Shown here one piece after another: positions 57,324-64,000 of a stretch of 64,000 bases of DNA (position 1 is the stretch's first letter; every line of letters starts with the position of its first letter). Source of the stretch: an uncultured Halocynthiibacter sp. (GTDB lineage Bacteria > Pseudomonadota > Alphaproteobacteria > Rhodobacterales > Rhodobacteraceae). The notes beneath the pieces were generated by a model. The model saw only the letters and a list, made by a program, of their open reading frames with translations. It was not told the origin of the DNA and searched no databases. The position numbers and the translations under genes are program-made. The stretch spans positions 275,973-339,972 of the forward strand of contig CANNCD010000002.1 of NCBI GenBank assembly GCA_947503035.1. The letters are read 5' to 3'.

Positions 57324-57596
57324 CTAGGGCACAACAATGGCGTTGTCGGACAGGTCTTTTGCGATGCTTTGGTATTCGGGCATGAACCGACACTGGCGCT
57401 CTGCATGCCGAAGCAGGGCCACCTGAATGGCGGCAAGCGGCGTTTCCCGTGGAAGATTGGCCGAACACGTGAAATGAACCGATTTGTGGACATTGTCCAC
57501 ATCATCATAGGTCAGACACACATCTGCAATATATCCGGCGCGTTTCTCGTCGTAGGAAAGGCGATTGAACTGGGCCTCTGGGCAAGTGGGACTCAT
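57324..57596 (-). CDS. Hypothetical protein, 90 residues
   Basis: A small soluble protein that I do not recognise. It has FNRLSYDEKRAGYIADVCLTYDDVDNVHKSVHFTCSANLPRETPLAAIQVALLRHAERQCRFMPEY landmarks in order, with four Cys and a helix-rich second half. AGGAG lies 8 bases before the ATG, so translation is credible. It is upstream of pyrF on the same strand with 60 bases between, and divergent from clpB. No signal peptide or membrane helix is visible. Confidence 0.72.
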   Translation of the reverse strand: MSPTCPEAQFNRLSYDEKRAGYIADVCLTYDDVDNVHKSVHFTCSANLPRETPLAAIQVALLRHAERQCRFMPEYQSIAKDLSDNAIVVP

Positions 57597-57708
57597 TACG
57601 AATACTCCTATTACTTGCTCTAATTGTACCTATTATGACGGAAAGGAAAGGGGGAAATCCCGTGAAATATTACCCACACTTAACTTTGGACGGAACTTCG
57701 CTGTCCCT

Positions 57709-57737
57709 CTTGAAATCTTAGGCAAACGCACACATTT
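57709..57737 (+). promoter_or_regulatory. Heat-shock (RpoH-type) promoter of clpB
   Basis: CTTGAAA (57709-57715), 14-base spacer, ACACATTT (57730-57737), compared with CTTGAAA-N13-15-CCCCATNT. The match is full at the -35 and partial at the -10. Transcription would start about 70 bases before the ATG at 57813. Confidence 0.6.
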
Positions 57738-57812
57738 TAGGCCTAAGGTGACGACCACAGTTGTGCCAAAATGGGCAACATCGGGCGTGACGCTTATAGA
57801 AGGAGAGATGAA

Positions 57813-60428
57813 ATGAACCTTGAAAAGTTCACAGAGCGGGCGCGCGGTTTTGTACAGGCGGCCCAAACGATTGCGATGCGCGAAAGCCACCAACGTGTAT
57901 CGCCCGACCATATTCTTAAGGCACTTCTTGATGACGAACAGGGGCTGGCGTCCAATCTGATCGCGGCCGCGGGCGGTGATGCCGTGCGCGTACGCGAGGT
58001 TAACGACGCCGCACTGGCCAAATCGCCCAAGGTGACCGGCGATGCCGCGCAGGTCTATGTGGATGCCCAAACTGTTAAGGTTTTGTCCGAGGCAGAAAAG
58101 ATCGCGCAAAAGGCGGGCGATAGCTTTGTCCCCGTTGAACGGGTTCTGATGGCGCTTGCACTGGTGAAATCCAAGGCCAAGGATGCCTTGATTGGTGCCG
58201 GTGTGTCCGCGCAATCTCTGAACGCCGCGATTGATGACGTCCGCAAGGGGCGCACCGCCGATTCCGCGACGGCCGAGGATGGCTATGACGCGTTGAACAA
58301 ATACGCGCAGGATCTGACCGAACTGGCCCGCGAGGGGAAAATCGACCCTATTATTGGCCGTGACGAAGAAATCCGCCGCGCGATGCAGGTGTTGTCGCGC
58401 CGCACCAAGAACAATCCGGTTCTGATCGGTGAACCCGGTGTTGGTAAAACCGCCATCGCCGAGGGGCTCGCGCTTCGGATTGTGAACGGGGACGTGCCGG
58501 AATCGCTTCGGAACAAACGTCTTATGGCGCTCGATATGGGCGCCCTGATCGCCGGTGCGAAATACCGTGGCGAATTTGAGGAACGGCTGAAATCGATTTT
58601 GAATGAGGTCACCGCCGCCGCTGGCGAGGTGGTTCTGTTCATCGATGAAATGCACACGCTTGTTGGCGCGGGGAAATCGGACGGCGCGATGGATGCGTCG
58701 AATCTGTTGAAACCTGCGCTGGCACGCGGGGAATTGCACTGTGTCGGCGCGACCACGCTGGATGAATACCGCAAATACGTTGAAAAGGACGCGGCGCTTG
58801 CCCGCCGGTTCCAGCCGGTGCAGGTGGATGAACCAACCGTCGCCGACACCATCAGCATCCTGCGCGGCATCAAAAGCAAATACGAACTGCACCATGGTGT
58901 GCGTCTATCGGATAGCGCGCTTGTCTCCGCCGCGACGCTCTCACACCGCTATATCACAGATCGGTTTTTACCGGATAAGGCCATCGATTTGATGGACGAG
59001 GCCGGATCGCGTCTGCGCATGGCCGTCGATAGTAAACCAGAAGAGCTTGATGCGATTGACCGCGAATTGTTGCAAAAACAGATCGAGGTCGAGGCCCTGC
59101 GCAATGAAAGCGACAAGGCAAGCGCCGACCGTCTGGTTAAGCTTGAGGCCGAGGTTGCCGAGTTGCAGGACCAAAGCGCCGCGATGACCGCCACATGGCA
59201 GGCCGAACGCAATAAGCTGGAGGGGGCGCGCGACGTCAAAGAACGTCTTGATCGCGCGCGTGCCGAATTGGATATCGCGAAACGCGAAGGCAATCTCGCC
59301 AAAGCGGGTGAGCTGTCCTACGGCGTTATCCCTGAGCTTGAGAAACTTGTCGGTGCAGAAGAGGATGCCGACGATGATCTTATGGTGGCCGAGGCCGTCG
59401 GCCCCGAACATATCGCGCAGGTTGTCGAACGCTGGACCGGTATCCCGACCTCGAAAATGCTGGAAGGCGACCGCGAGAAACTTTTGCGGATGGAAGAGGA
59501 AATCGGACGTCGTGTGATCGGTCAACGTTCTGCGGTGACGGCAGTTGCCAATGCGGTACGTCGTGCCCGTGCGGGTCTTAATGACGAGGCGCGCCCACTT
59601 GGCTCGTTCCTATTCCTTGGGCCGACCGGTGTCGGGAAAACCGAATTGACCAAGGCGGTCGCGGATTTCCTTTTCGACGATGACAACGCGATGGTTCGGA
59701 TCGATATGTCCGAATTCATGGAGAAACACGCCGTGGCCCGTCTGATTGGCGCGCCTCCCGGCTATGTTGGCTATGACGAAGGCGGCGTGTTGACCGAGGC
59801 CGTGCGTCGCAAACCCTATCAGGTTGTTCTGTTTGATGAGGTCGAAAAGGCCCACCCAGATGTGTTCAATATCCTGTTGCAGGTGCTGGACGATGGTGTG
59901 TTGACCGATGGGCATGGTCGCACGGTAGATTTCAAACAAACGTTGATCATTCTGACATCCAACCTTGGGGCGCAGGCCCTGTCGCAATTGCCCGAGGGTG
60001 GCGATACCGCGCCCGCCAAACGCGATGTGATGGATGCGGTGCGGGCCCATTTCCGCCCCGAATTCCTGAACCGTCTGGATGAAACCATCATCTTTGACCG
60101 ACTGGGCCGCGAAGATATGGGCGGGATCGTTTCGATCCAGCTGGATCGCCTTGATCGTCGTCTTGGGCAACGGGGCATCCAGATCGAACTGGACGACGCC
60201 GCGCGCAAATGGTTGGCCGACGAAGGGTACGACCCCGTGTTCGGCGCACGTCCATTGAAGCGCGTGATCCAACGTGCGCTGCAAAATCCGCTGGCCGAAA
60301 TGTTGTTGGCGGGCGATGTCGGCGACGGCGATCTGATTGAGGTGTCAGCGGGCACCGATGGTTTGATTATCGGCGATCGGATCGCGGCATCGAACCGTCC
60401 GACACCCGACGACGCGGTCGTTCACTAA
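57813..60428 (+). CDS. clpB: ATP-dependent disaggregase ClpB
   Basis: Hsp100 chaperone that solubilises aggregated proteins with DnaK. It has 871 residues. The N-terminal Clp-N repeat region begins [16 protein letters not shown]; the first AAA+ domain has GEPGVGKTA near residue 206, the middle coiled coil spans about residues 400-520, and the second AAA+ domain has GPTGVGKTE near residue 603. The C-terminus includes [22 protein letters not shown] precedes the ATG at 57813. A heat-shock-like promoter is present. Confidence 0.98.
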   Translation: MNLEKFTERARGFVQAAQTIAMRESHQRVSPDHILKALLDDEQGLASNLIAAAGGDAVRVREVNDAALAKSPKVTGDAAQVYVDAQTVKVLSEAEKIAQKAGDSFVPVERVLMALALVKSKAKDALIGAGVSAQSLNAAIDDVRKGRTADSATAEDGYDALNKYAQDLTELAREGKIDPIIGRDEEIRRAMQVLSRRTKNNPVLIGEPGVGKTAIAEGLALRIVNGDVPESLRNKRLMALDMGALIAGAKYRGEFEERLKSILNEVTAAAGEVVLFIDEMHTLVGAGKSDGAMDASNLLKPALARGELHCVGATTLDEYRKYVEKDAALARRFQPVQVDEPTVADTISILRGIKSKYELHHGVRLSDSALVSAATLSHRYITDRFLPDKAIDLMDEAGSRLRMAVDSKPEELDAIDRELLQKQIEVEALRNESDKASADRLVKLEAEVAELQDQSAAMTATWQAERNKLEGARDVKERLDRARAELDIAKREGNLAKAGELSYGVIPELEKLVGAEEDADDDLMVAEAVGPEHIAQVVERWTGIPTSKMLEGDREKLLRMEEEIGRRVIGQRSAVTAVANAVRRARAGLNDEARPLGSFLFLGPTGVGKTELTKAVADFLFDDDNAMVRIDMSEFMEKHAVARLIGAPPGYVGYDEGGVLTEAVRRKPYQVVLFDEVEKAHPDVFNILLQVLDDGVLTDGHGRTVDFKQTLIILTSNLGAQALSQLPEGGDTAPAKRDVMDAVRAHFRPEFLNRLDETIIFDRLGREDMGGIVSIQLDRLDRRLGQRGIQIELDDAARKWLADEGYDPVFGARPLKRVIQRALQNPLAEMLLAGDVGDGDLIEVSAGTDGLIIGDRIAASNRPTPDDAVVH

Positions 60429-60430
60429 TT

Positions 60431-60452
60431 GGTGGGCCCTTCGGGGCCCATC
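60431..60452 (+). terminator. Hairpin with TTCG loop after clpB
   Basis: GGTGGGCCC pairs with GGGCCCATC around a stable TTCG tetraloop, beginning 3 bases after the clpB stop. It has no U-tract (TCACC follows), so termination strength is uncertain; it could protect the 3' end. Confidence 0.45.
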
Positions 60453-60536
60453 TCACCATTCCACACGTTGGCGTGAGCCATATTGCGAGGCGACGCCAAA
60501 CCAGTCATTGTCCCGAAAACGAATTCGGAGAAAAAC

Positions 60537-62021
60537 ATGGCATTTGTGAGCTGGTTCCTAGAAACCCTAACCTATCTATTTGTATTCGCGGTTGGGTTCG
60601 CGGTTCTTGTCGTGATCGGTCTCTATATCATTGACCGTCGCCAATCAGGCGACGCGATCCGCCGGAACTATCCGGTTATTGGCCGGTTTCGTCATATCTT
60701 TTCGACCTTGGGCGAATTCTTTCGCCAGTATTTCTTTGCCATGGACCGCGAAGAATTGCCGTTCAACCGCGCCCAGCGGGAATGGATCGGCCATTCCGCC
60801 GCCGGCAAAAGCAACACGATTGCGTTTGGATCGACCCGCAACTTGGGTGTGCCGGGCACTCCGATCTTTGTGAACGCGGCTTTCCCACCGCTTGAGGACC
60901 AATTCGCCAAGACCGCCCCGATGCAAATCGGCCCGAATGCGCGCGACCCCTATGTGGCGAAATCGATCTTTAATCTGTCAGGTATGAGCTATGGCGCGCT
61001 GTCTGCCCCAGCGGTTCAGGCCCTGTCCAAAGGGTCCGCCAAGGCTGGCATCTGGATGAATACCGGTGAGGGGGGCGTTTCCCCCCATCATATCGCAGGT
61101 GGCGCGGATATCGTGTTCCAAATCGGCACCGCAAAATACGGGGTGCGTAATGAAAACGGTGACCTGTGTGATGAAAAACTGCGCGAGGTCGCCGCGATCC
61201 CGCAGGTTAAGATGTTCGAGATCAAACTCTCCCAAGGTGCCAAACCCGGCAAGGGCGGGATCCTGCCGGCGGAAAAGGTAAGCGCCGAGATCGCCGCGAT
61301 CCGCGGTATCAAAGAAGGCACGCCCAGCCTTTCGCCCAACCGCCATGCCGAGGTGGATACATTCGAAGACCTGCTTGATATCATGACGCGCATCCGCGAG
61401 GTCACTGGTAAACCAGTTGGCTTTAAGACCGTTGTCGGCGGGATTGAGTCGTTTCGCCCGTTGTTCGAATTGATCCAAGAGCGTGGCGACGAATGTGCGC
61501 CGGACTTTATTACCGTTGATGGCGGTGAAGGGGGTACCGGTGCAGCGCCGATGCCGTTGATGGATTTGGTTGGCCTATCGATCCGCGAGGCGCTGCCGCT
61601 TATGGTGAACCTGCGCGATGAATTCGGCCTTAAGGATCGGATCCGTGTCGTGGCAAGTGGCAAGCTGGTGAACCCCGGTGATGTGGCATGGGCGCTTGCG
61701 GCGGGGGCGGATTTCGTTGCTTCGGCGCGGGGCTTTATGTTCAGCCTCGGCTGTATTCAGGCGCTCAAATGTAACCGCAACACCTGTCCGACCGGCATCA
61801 CGACCCACGACGAAGGTCTGCAAAAGGGGCTGGTGGTCGAGGACAAATACGTCAAGGTGGCCAAATATGCCCAGAGTGTCGTGAAAGAACTTGAGACCAT
61901 CGCCCACTCCGTCGGCGTGGCCGAACCGCGTAAGATGCGCCGTCGACATGTTCGGATCGTACAGGCGGACGGCACGTCTAAGCCCATGAATGAAATCATC
62001 CCGAGTCTGGTGACCGATTGA
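60537..62021 (+). CDS. Membrane-anchored FMN-binding glutamate-synthase-like protein
   Basis: A 494-residue protein with one N-terminal membrane helix (TLYLFVFAVGFAVLVVIGLYII-like) followed by the glutamate-synthase central/FMN domain. Segments include FNLSGMSYGALSAPAVQALSKG, NTGEGGVSPHH, FEIKLSQGAKPGKGG, and ITVDGGEGGTGAAP. Three Cys near SLGCIQALKCNRNTCPTGI could bind a [3Fe-4S] cluster, as in GltB. It lacks the glutaminase domain, so it is not a full GltB. The electron donor and substrate are unknown. CGGAG lies 6 bases before the ATG. Confidence 0.88.
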   Translation: MAFVSWFLETLTYLFVFAVGFAVLVVIGLYIIDRRQSGDAIRRNYPVIGRFRHIFSTLGEFFRQYFFAMDREELPFNRAQREWIGHSAAGKSNTIAFGSTRNLGVPGTPIFVNAAFPPLEDQFAKTAPMQIGPNARDPYVAKSIFNLSGMSYGALSAPAVQALSKGSAKAGIWMNTGEGGVSPHHIAGGADIVFQIGTAKYGVRNENGDLCDEKLREVAAIPQVKMFEIKLSQGAKPGKGGILPAEKVSAEIAAIRGIKEGTPSLSPNRHAEVDTFEDLLDIMTRIREVTGKPVGFKTVVGGIESFRPLFELIQERGDECAPDFITVDGGEGGTGAAPMPLMDLVGLSIREALPLMVNLRDEFGLKDRIRVVASGKLVNPGDVAWALAAGADFVASARGFMFSLGCIQALKCNRNTCPTGITTHDEGLQKGLVVEDKYVKVAKYAQSVVKELETIAHSVGVAEPRKMRRRHVRIVQADGTSKPMNEIIPSLVTD

Positions 62022-62109
62022 AGCATTTCCAACGCAAACGTGAACCGACTTTGTTTGGTGGTATGTCAGTTTTGAGGTATGCAGAATAAAAATGAGCCGG
62101 AGGCCCCAC

Positions 62110-63030
62110 ATGTTTAAGTCATCAAAATCCCGTCTGTCATGGGCGGATGTCACGCCCAAGTCTGAGTTCCTCAATCGTCGTCAGATCATGGCGGGCATGG
62201 GGGCCGCTGCGGGCATGGCCGCGCTTCCGGCTTCTGCGGCGACGTTCCCAGCCAGCCAATATTCCACTGACCTTGAGCCGAACTCGCTTGAGGACATCAC
62301 GAGCTATAACAACTTCTACGAATTTGGCACCGGCAAGGGCGATCCTGCACGCTATGGTCACTTGCTGAACACTGATCCATGGTCCGTGCAAATTGACGGC
62401 CTTGTTGACAAGCCAGGTGATTATGATCTGGCCGATATTCTGGATAACGCTGACCTCGAGGAACGCATCTATCGGTTCCGCTGTGTCGAGGCATGGTCCA
62501 TGGTTATCCCATGGGTCGGCTTTGAACTGGCGTCATTGCTGAACCGTGTTGGTGTGCAGTCGTCGGCGAAATACGTTGCCTTTGAAACGCTGGTTCGTCC
62601 AAGCGAAATGCCGGGGCAGGCGCTGGGCAATCTGAATTACCCTTACCGCGAAGGTTTGCGTCTGGACGAGGCGATGAACCCTCTGACGATTTTGGCGTCG
62701 GGACTTTATGGCGAGGACCTTCCGAACCAAAACGGCGCGCCGCTTCGTTTGGTGGTGCCGTGGAAGTACGGCTTTAAGTCGATTAAATCCATCGTGCGCA
62801 TTACGTTGACTGACACCCAACCCGAAACGACTTGGAGCAACTTGAACCCGCGTGAATACGGTTTCTATTCCAACGTGAACCCGAACGTCGATCACCCCCG
62901 TTGGTCCCAAGCGTCCGAGCGCAAGATCGGCGGTCTGATCGCCAAGCGTCAGGAGACCCTGATGTTCAACGGTTACGAAGAGCAGGTTGCTGATCTGTAC
63001 GCGGGTATGGACCTGTCGGTGGACTACTAG
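62110..63030 (+). CDS. msrP: Protein-methionine-sulfoxide reductase catalytic subunit (molybdopterin)
   Basis: Periplasmic molybdoenzyme that repairs oxidised Met in envelope proteins, using quinol electrons via MsrQ. It has 306 residues. The Tat signal is [13 protein letters not shown] (twin Arg 23-24). The Mo-binding cysteine is Cys125 in [14 protein letters not shown] and [14 protein letters not shown] are family segments at the start and the end. The ATG at 62110 is preferred to the one at 62092, since GGAGG is 6 bases upstream. msrQ starts 2 bases after the stop. Confidence 0.95.
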   Translation: MFKSSKSRLSWADVTPKSEFLNRRQIMAGMGAAAGMAALPASAATFPASQYSTDLEPNSLEDITSYNNFYEFGTGKGDPARYGHLLNTDPWSVQIDGLVDKPGDYDLADILDNADLEERIYRFRCVEAWSMVIPWVGFELASLLNRVGVQSSAKYVAFETLVRPSEMPGQALGNLNYPYREGLRLDEAMNPLTILASGLYGEDLPNQNGAPLRLVVPWKYGFKSIKSIVRITLTDTQPETTWSNLNPREYGFYSNVNPNVDHPRWSQASERKIGGLIAKRQETLMFNGYEEQVADLYAGMDLSVDY

Positions 63031-63031
63031 A

Positions 63032-63631
63032 ATGCAAGTGGTTCAATCTGTGAACACTGGGCTGCGCCGTATTCCGGCGTGGCCTCTCTATATCCTCGGT
63101 GCGCTGCCTGTGGTTCTCTTGGTGGTTCAGCTCTTCGCGGGCCAACTGGGTGCCGATCCGGTAAAGGCGCTGGAACACAAGATGGGCGAAATCGGGCTAC
63201 AGCTCTTGGTGGCGGGTCTCGCGATCACCCCCCTCCGTAAATACCTCGGTCTAAACCTTCTGAAATTCCGCCGTGCGATTGGCGTGTTGGCGTTCTTCTA
63301 TATCCTTGGTCATCTCGTCGTCTGGCTTGCCTTGGATATTCAGTTCCTCTGGGGCGAGATTTGGACCGACATCACCAAGCGTCCCTATATTACCGTCGGC
63401 ATGCTTGGCTTTCTGCTTCTGCTGCCGCTGGCGATCACGTCGAACAACCTGTCGCTACGCAGGCTCGGTGGGATGAATTGGCGCAAACTGCACAAGCTCA
63501 CCTACCTCGCGGTTCCTCTTGGGGCGATCCACTTTGTGATGTTGGTCAAAGGCTGGCAGATAGAGCCGCTTATTTATCTAGGGATCATCTTGGGCTTGAT
63601 TGCGCTTCGGTATGTGCCGCGTCGATCCTAG
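63032..63631 (+). CDS. msrQ: Protein-methionine-sulfoxide reductase heme-binding subunit
   Basis: Integral membrane cytochrome b that passes electrons from the quinone pool to MsrP. It has 199 residues and five to six helices. Histidines in ILGHLVVWLAL and LHKLTYLAVPLGAIHFVMLVK are probable heme ligands. The ATG follows the msrP stop by one base (TAGAATG), so they are one transcript. The start gives a short cytoplasmic N-terminus. A terminator follows. Confidence 0.94.
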   Translation: MQVVQSVNTGLRRIPAWPLYILGALPVVLLVVQLFAGQLGADPVKALEHKMGEIGLQLLVAGLAITPLRKYLGLNLLKFRRAIGVLAFFYILGHLVVWLALDIQFLWGEIWTDITKRPYITVGMLGFLLLLPLAITSNNLSLRRLGGMNWRKLHKLTYLAVPLGAIHFVMLVKGWQIEPLIYLGIILGLIALRYVPRRS

Positions 63632-63662
63632 CTGATGCCGTTCAGATGGCGTAAACATCTCC

Positions 63663-63688
63663 AAAGCCCCGCCATAGAGCGGGGCTTT
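63663..63688 (+). terminator. Rho-independent terminator of msrPQ
   Basis: AAAGCCCCGC pairs perfectly with GCGGGGCTTT around a 6-base loop, with the TTT at the end of the second arm. It separates msrPQ from the rRNA promoter region. Confidence 0.85.
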
Positions 63689-63802
63689 GTGCGGTTTGGG
63701 GCCAGTTTCGGTGTTCGTCATTATTGAAATCCAACTAACCTTTTGAAATCATTGTTATTTTGATCTTTTTTGTATTTTTGTGAGTTTTTATTGATTTAGG
63801 TG

Positions 63803-63831
63803 TTGCGACTCTGTGCGGGTATGACTAGAAC
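63803..63831 (+). promoter_or_regulatory. rRNA operon promoter
   Basis: TTGCGA (63803-63808), 17-base spacer, TAGAAC (63826-63831). A long T-rich tract (63742-63796), of UP-element type, lies directly upstream. The -10 lacks the usual final T, as in alphaproteobacterial rRNA promoters that depend on CarD. Transcription would start near 63838. Confidence 0.6.
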
Positions 63832-63837
63832 CCACTT

Positions 63838-64000
63838 CACCGGCAGGGCGACACGCTAGTCGGTACGGCGGGCTGAGCGGAAGTTTGGTTGGTCGGGGCG
63901 AAAAGATCGAATGGTTTGAGTAGCTTAGTTCTTTGACATTGTAATATATCTGAAGAGATATGCGGGCGGTTTGGTTTCATTTCGATGGATCAGGTCTCTG
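63838..64000 (+). other. Leader of an rRNA operon (16S gene lies beyond the window)
   Basis: The segment has the layout of Rhodobacteraceae rRNA leaders: a boxA-like AGTTCTTTGACATT at 63927-63940 (antitermination), a small ATATCT-GAAG-AGATAT hairpin at 63946-63961, and GCGGGCGGTTTGGT just before the sequence ends. No 16S sequence is present yet. I see no ORF in 63632-64000. Confidence 0.75.

Noticed and set aside
57633..58895. A 420-codon open frame on the minus strand under the clpB N-terminal half
   Set aside because: Shadow of clpB. The composition is basic and without motifs, and the clpB frame is certain.

Overview
This 64 kb window is a chromosomal segment of a marine alphaproteobacterium, most probably Rhodobacteraceae (Roseobacter group). 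The evidence is a CcrM-type GANTC methyltransferase, small families typical of Rhodobacterales (DUF3576, DUF2125, DUF4170, DUF1674, DUF3035), an ImuA-ImuB-DnaE2 mutasome, a complete Na+-translocating NADH:quinone oxidoreductase (Nqr) cluster that suggests a marine way of life, and an rRNA-operon leader of the family's usual form at the right edge. GC content is high, genes are densely packed with many ATGA or 1-base overlaps, and there are no insertion sequences, prophages or CRISPR arrays. This is mostly core genome.

Layout. 1-5 kb: the tail of a porin, then a lipoprotein and leuS-lptE-holA. 5-9 kb: a leftward flavoprotein, an enoyl-CoA-hydratase-like protein and an SDR, divergent from a large DUF2125 exported protein. 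9-14 kb: pmbA, a CysQ-like phosphatase, DUF4170, a Kdo transferase and lpxK (lipid A/LPS), facing a DsbA-like protein and a DUF721 (DciA-like) protein. 15-17 kb: mutY and an AlkB-type monooxygenase. 17-20.5 kb: an orphan secreted protein, ccrM, rnhB and a small exported protein on the minus strand. 20.6-27 kb: a small exported protein, a membrane-anchored winged-helix protein, and imuA-imuB-dnaE2. 27-34.5 kb: nqrM and apbE divergent from nqrABCDEF, so the Na+ pump lies beside a maturation factor and its flavin transferase.

34.5-39.5 kb: tRNA-Arg(CCT), a GntR-like LacI-family regulator with a well-formed operator palindrome upstream, truB / phosphodiester glycosidase / rbfA on the minus strand, dapB, a small secreted protein preceded by a hairpin that covers its Shine-Dalgarno sequence, and a DUF1674 protein. 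39.5-51 kb: an RsmB-like rRNA methyltransferase, a heparinase II/III-like protein, purH, lspA, a DUF3035 lipoprotein, an active/inactive pair of M16 peptidases, mutL and rmuC. 51-57.6 kb: an SDR, a WGR-domain protein, rpmJ, tRNA-Val(GAC), an N-formylglutamate amidohydrolase-like protein, dinB with an N-terminal zinc ribbon, a QmcA/NfeD pair, a small basic protein, pyrF and an orphan ORF. 57.7-64 kb: clpB behind a heat-shock-like promoter, a membrane-bound glutamate-synthase-like FMN protein, msrPQ, and the promoter and leader of an rRNA operon whose 16S gene lies beyond the window.

No wholly new multi-gene system stands out. The best leads are regulatory or architectural: a two-TM protein with a C-terminal OmpR-type winged helix just before the mutasome, two GANTC sites inside the probable ccrM promoter, an SD-covering hairpin at 38945-38976, an rnhB start codon buried in a GC-rich hairpin, and an inverted repeat around the start of the M16 operon. 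All functions are read from sequence patterns and family knowledge; no database search was run.
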